Position numbers and translations under genes: made by a program | The notes under the pieces: generated by a model | What the model was told of the DNA's origin: nothing | What the model saw: only the letters and a program-made list of their open reading frames with translations | The model's database searches: none | DNA from: an uncultured Cellvibrio sp. | GTDB lineage: Bacteria; Pseudomonadota; Gammaproteobacteria; Pseudomonadales; Cellvibrionaceae | Direction of reading: 5' to 3' | Length of the DNA: 5,633 nucleotides | Assembly (NCBI GenBank): GCA_946481735.1 | Contig: CAMLOU010000199.1 | Span: 1 to 5,633, forward strand | Part shown: piece by piece, positions 4,433-5,633 of the stretch | Layout: each line of letters begins with the position of its first letter | Numbering within the stretch: the first letter of the stretch is position 1

Positions 4433-5597
4433 TATAAAACGTTCCATCGCGGGCGTTAAAACCCGTAAAGGCTTGGGTGCCTTGGCATTAATCGTCGGTG
4501 CAGCTTCTCTGCTTCCCGCCACTGGCGCTAATGCGCACGGTTACATTTCATCACCCAAAAGCCGTGTGATTATGTGTAAAGAAAACGGAATTGAAAACCC
4601 GACGCACCCGGCTTGTATCGCTGCCAAGGCAGCCGGCAACCAGGGACTGTACACGCCGCAAGAAGTGGCTGTCGGCGGGGTGCGTGATGATCACCAAAAC
4701 TACATTCCGGATGGCAGATTGTGTAGTGCTGGCCGTGCCAACCTGTATGGTATGGACCTCGCCAGAACTGACTGGCCAGCAGAAAATGTTACTCCCGGTT
4801 TGAAAACCTTTGTGTGGACTAACACCGCTGCTCACAAAACCACTTATTTCCGTTACTACATCACTCGCGAAGGTTACAACCATAGCCAACCGTTGCGTTG
4901 GGATGATCTGGTGCTGATCCACGACTCAGGTCCGGCTGATCAGGAAACCACGTCGTACCACGACGTATGGCTGCCTTACCGTACCGGCAAACACATTGTG
5001 TACAGTATTTGGCAACGTGACTGGGTGAGAGATGCGGCTGAAGGTTTCTATCAGTGTGTGGACCTCAACTTCGGTGATGGCACTGGCGGCCCAGGCTCAA
5101 GCAGCTCCAGCGTTAACAGCTCTGTAGTAAGTTCTTCCAGCTCAAGCATTTCCAATGACACCTGTGCAACTCTGCCAGCCTGGTCAGCGAGCGCTACTTA
5201 CAACAACGGCAATCAAGTCAAGCACAACGGCAAGCGTTACCAGGCTCAGTGGTGGACTCAGGGTCAAGACCCGGCTACCAACTCTGGTCAATGGGCTGTA
5301 TGGCTGGATCTCGGTAGCTGTACTGGCTCACCGGTTTCTTCCAGCAGCGCAAGCTCAGTTCCCAGCTCCAGCAGTTCAGTTGCTGTCTCCAGCAGCTCTT
5401 CTTCTGTAAGCACTGGCAACTGTACTTCACCGGCTTACGTTGACGGCAGCTCATACTCAACCGGCGCTAAAGTTGTTAACGGCGGCAGTGAGTACGAGTG
5501 TACTGTTGGTGGCTGGTGTACCGTTGGTGGCCCATACGCTCCAGGTTCAGGTTGGGCTTGGACAAACGCATGGACTTACCTGCGCAGTTGTAACTAA
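4419..5597 (+). CDS. Secreted AA10 LPMO with CBM5-like and CBM73-like chitin-binding modules
   Basis: This 392-residue protein is a copper-dependent lytic polysaccharide monooxygenase, expected to cleave crystalline chitin oxidatively outside the cell. Residues 1-39 are a Sec signal peptide with a long basic N-region and cleavage after GANA, leaving His40 as the mature N-terminus, the first ligand of the copper histidine brace. The second ligand is His139 in WTNTAAHKTTYF. The AA10 domain spans about 40-220; Phe210 in GFYQCVDLNF fits the axial aromatic of chitin-active members and Asp205 a conserved acidic position. A serine linker (227-245) leads to a CBM5/12-like module (about 247-301, YQAQWWTQGQDP, Cys249 and Cys301), then a second serine linker (304-331) and a CBM73-like module (about 335-391, ending WTNAWTYLRSC, with Cys361/Cys367). 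The order and size match Cellvibrio japonicus LPMO10A as I remember it. GTG start is supported by AGGAG (4406-4410) eight bases upstream. Confidence 0.95.
   Translation: MKTTNIKRSIAGVKTRKGLGALALIVGAASLLPATGANAHGYISSPKSRVIMCKENGIENPTHPACIAAKAAGNQGLYTPQEVAVGGVRDDHQNYIPDGRLCSAGRANLYGMDLARTDWPAENVTPGLKTFVWTNTAAHKTTYFRYYITREGYNHSQPLRWDDLVLIHDSGPADQETTSYHDVWLPYRTGKHIVYSIWQRDWVRDAAEGFYQCVDLNFGDGTGGPGSSSSSVNSSVVSSSSSSISNDTCATLPAWSASATYNNGNQVKHNGKRYQAQWWTQGQDPATNSGQWAVWLDLGSCTGSPVSSSSASSVPSSSSSVAVSSSSSSVSTGNCTSPAYVDGSSYSTGAKVVNGGSEYECTVGGWCTVGGPYAPGSGWAWTNAWTYLRSCN
5097..5153 (+). repeat. Serine-rich linker 1 (low-complexity coding repeat)
   Basis: Codons 227-245 are almost all serine with a few valines, asparagine and isoleucine, written with mixed AGC, TCC, AGT and TCT codons. 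It joins the catalytic domain to the first binding module as a flexible spacer. Poly-serine linkers are a habit of Cellvibrio and related marine polysaccharide degraders. Confidence 0.8.
5328..5411 (+). repeat. Serine-rich linker 2 (low-complexity coding repeat)
   Basis: Codons 304-331 are serine-rich with Val, Ala and Pro, and repeat the unit AGCAGC/CCAGCAGC at DNA level. It separates the CBM5-like and CBM73-like modules. The repeated codons make both linkers likely places for length change by slippage or recombination. Confidence 0.8.
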
Positions 5598-5615
5598 CAG
5601 CGTTTTAAGCAACAC

Positions 5616-5633
5616 AAAAAAGCCAGCGTTATG
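5616..5633 (+). terminator. Left half of a probable intrinsic terminator, cut by the window end
   Basis: Six A (5616-5621) followed by GCCAGCGTT (5622-5630) and ATG look like the left arm and loop start of a bidirectional terminator whose right arm (AACGCTGGC plus a T-run) would lie just past base 5633. It starts 18 bases after the LPMO stop codon. The second arm is not visible, so this is a prediction. Confidence 0.45.

Noticed and set aside
4551..4922. Minus-strand 123-residue frame inside the LPMO
   Set aside because: Antisense shadow of the AA10 domain, which is unambiguous on the plus strand.

Overview
The window looks like chromosome of a Cellvibrio-type gammaproteobacterium (family Cellvibrionaceae). 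The main reason is the last gene: a secreted AA10 lytic polysaccharide monooxygenase (LPMO) followed by a CBM5-like and a CBM73-like chitin-binding module, joined by serine-rich linkers. That module order and linker style are known from Cellvibrio japonicus LPMO10A; the species assignment is inference from memory of the family, not a database match.

Layout. (1) Bases 1-350, minus strand: N-terminal part of a Tat-exported Gfo/Idh/MocA oxidoreductase, cut by the window edge. (2) Bases 351-532: a divergent promoter region with a clear TATAAT box on the plus strand and a 10-bp inverted repeat touching both putative -10 boxes. (3) Bases 533-2728, plus strand: a TauE/SafE (TSUP) permease and, 36 bp later, an RsmB/NOP-type RNA cytosine-C5 methyltransferase, probably co-transcribed. 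(4) Bases 2729-3464: a 736-bp gene-free stretch that is rich in dyads: a hairpin after the methyltransferase stop, a pair of 13-bp AT-rich repeats, a run of small perfect palindromes, and a 79-nt near-continuous hairpin followed by seven T. (5) Bases 3465-4040: an unrecognised small membrane protein with about five transmembrane segments. (6) Bases 4041-4418: a 378-bp AT-rich regulatory region with a second pair of closely related 13-bp repeats, a TACAAT box, two leader hairpins and a 25-codon leader ORF with its own Shine-Dalgarno that overlaps the LPMO start. (7) Bases 4419-5597: the LPMO, starting with GTG, then half of a terminator at the right edge.

How the parts relate. The permease/methyltransferase pair and the oxidoreductase look like housekeeping or accessory metabolism with no visible link to chitin. 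The LPMO is a stand-alone secreted chitin-oxidising enzyme with an elaborate upstream region. The most interesting unexplained material is non-coding: the palindrome cluster plus long hairpin at 3076-3324 (a possible structured RNA), the paired 13-bp motif shared by the two intergenic regions, and the leader ORF overlapping the LPMO start. I see no phage, transposon, CRISPR or defence system here.
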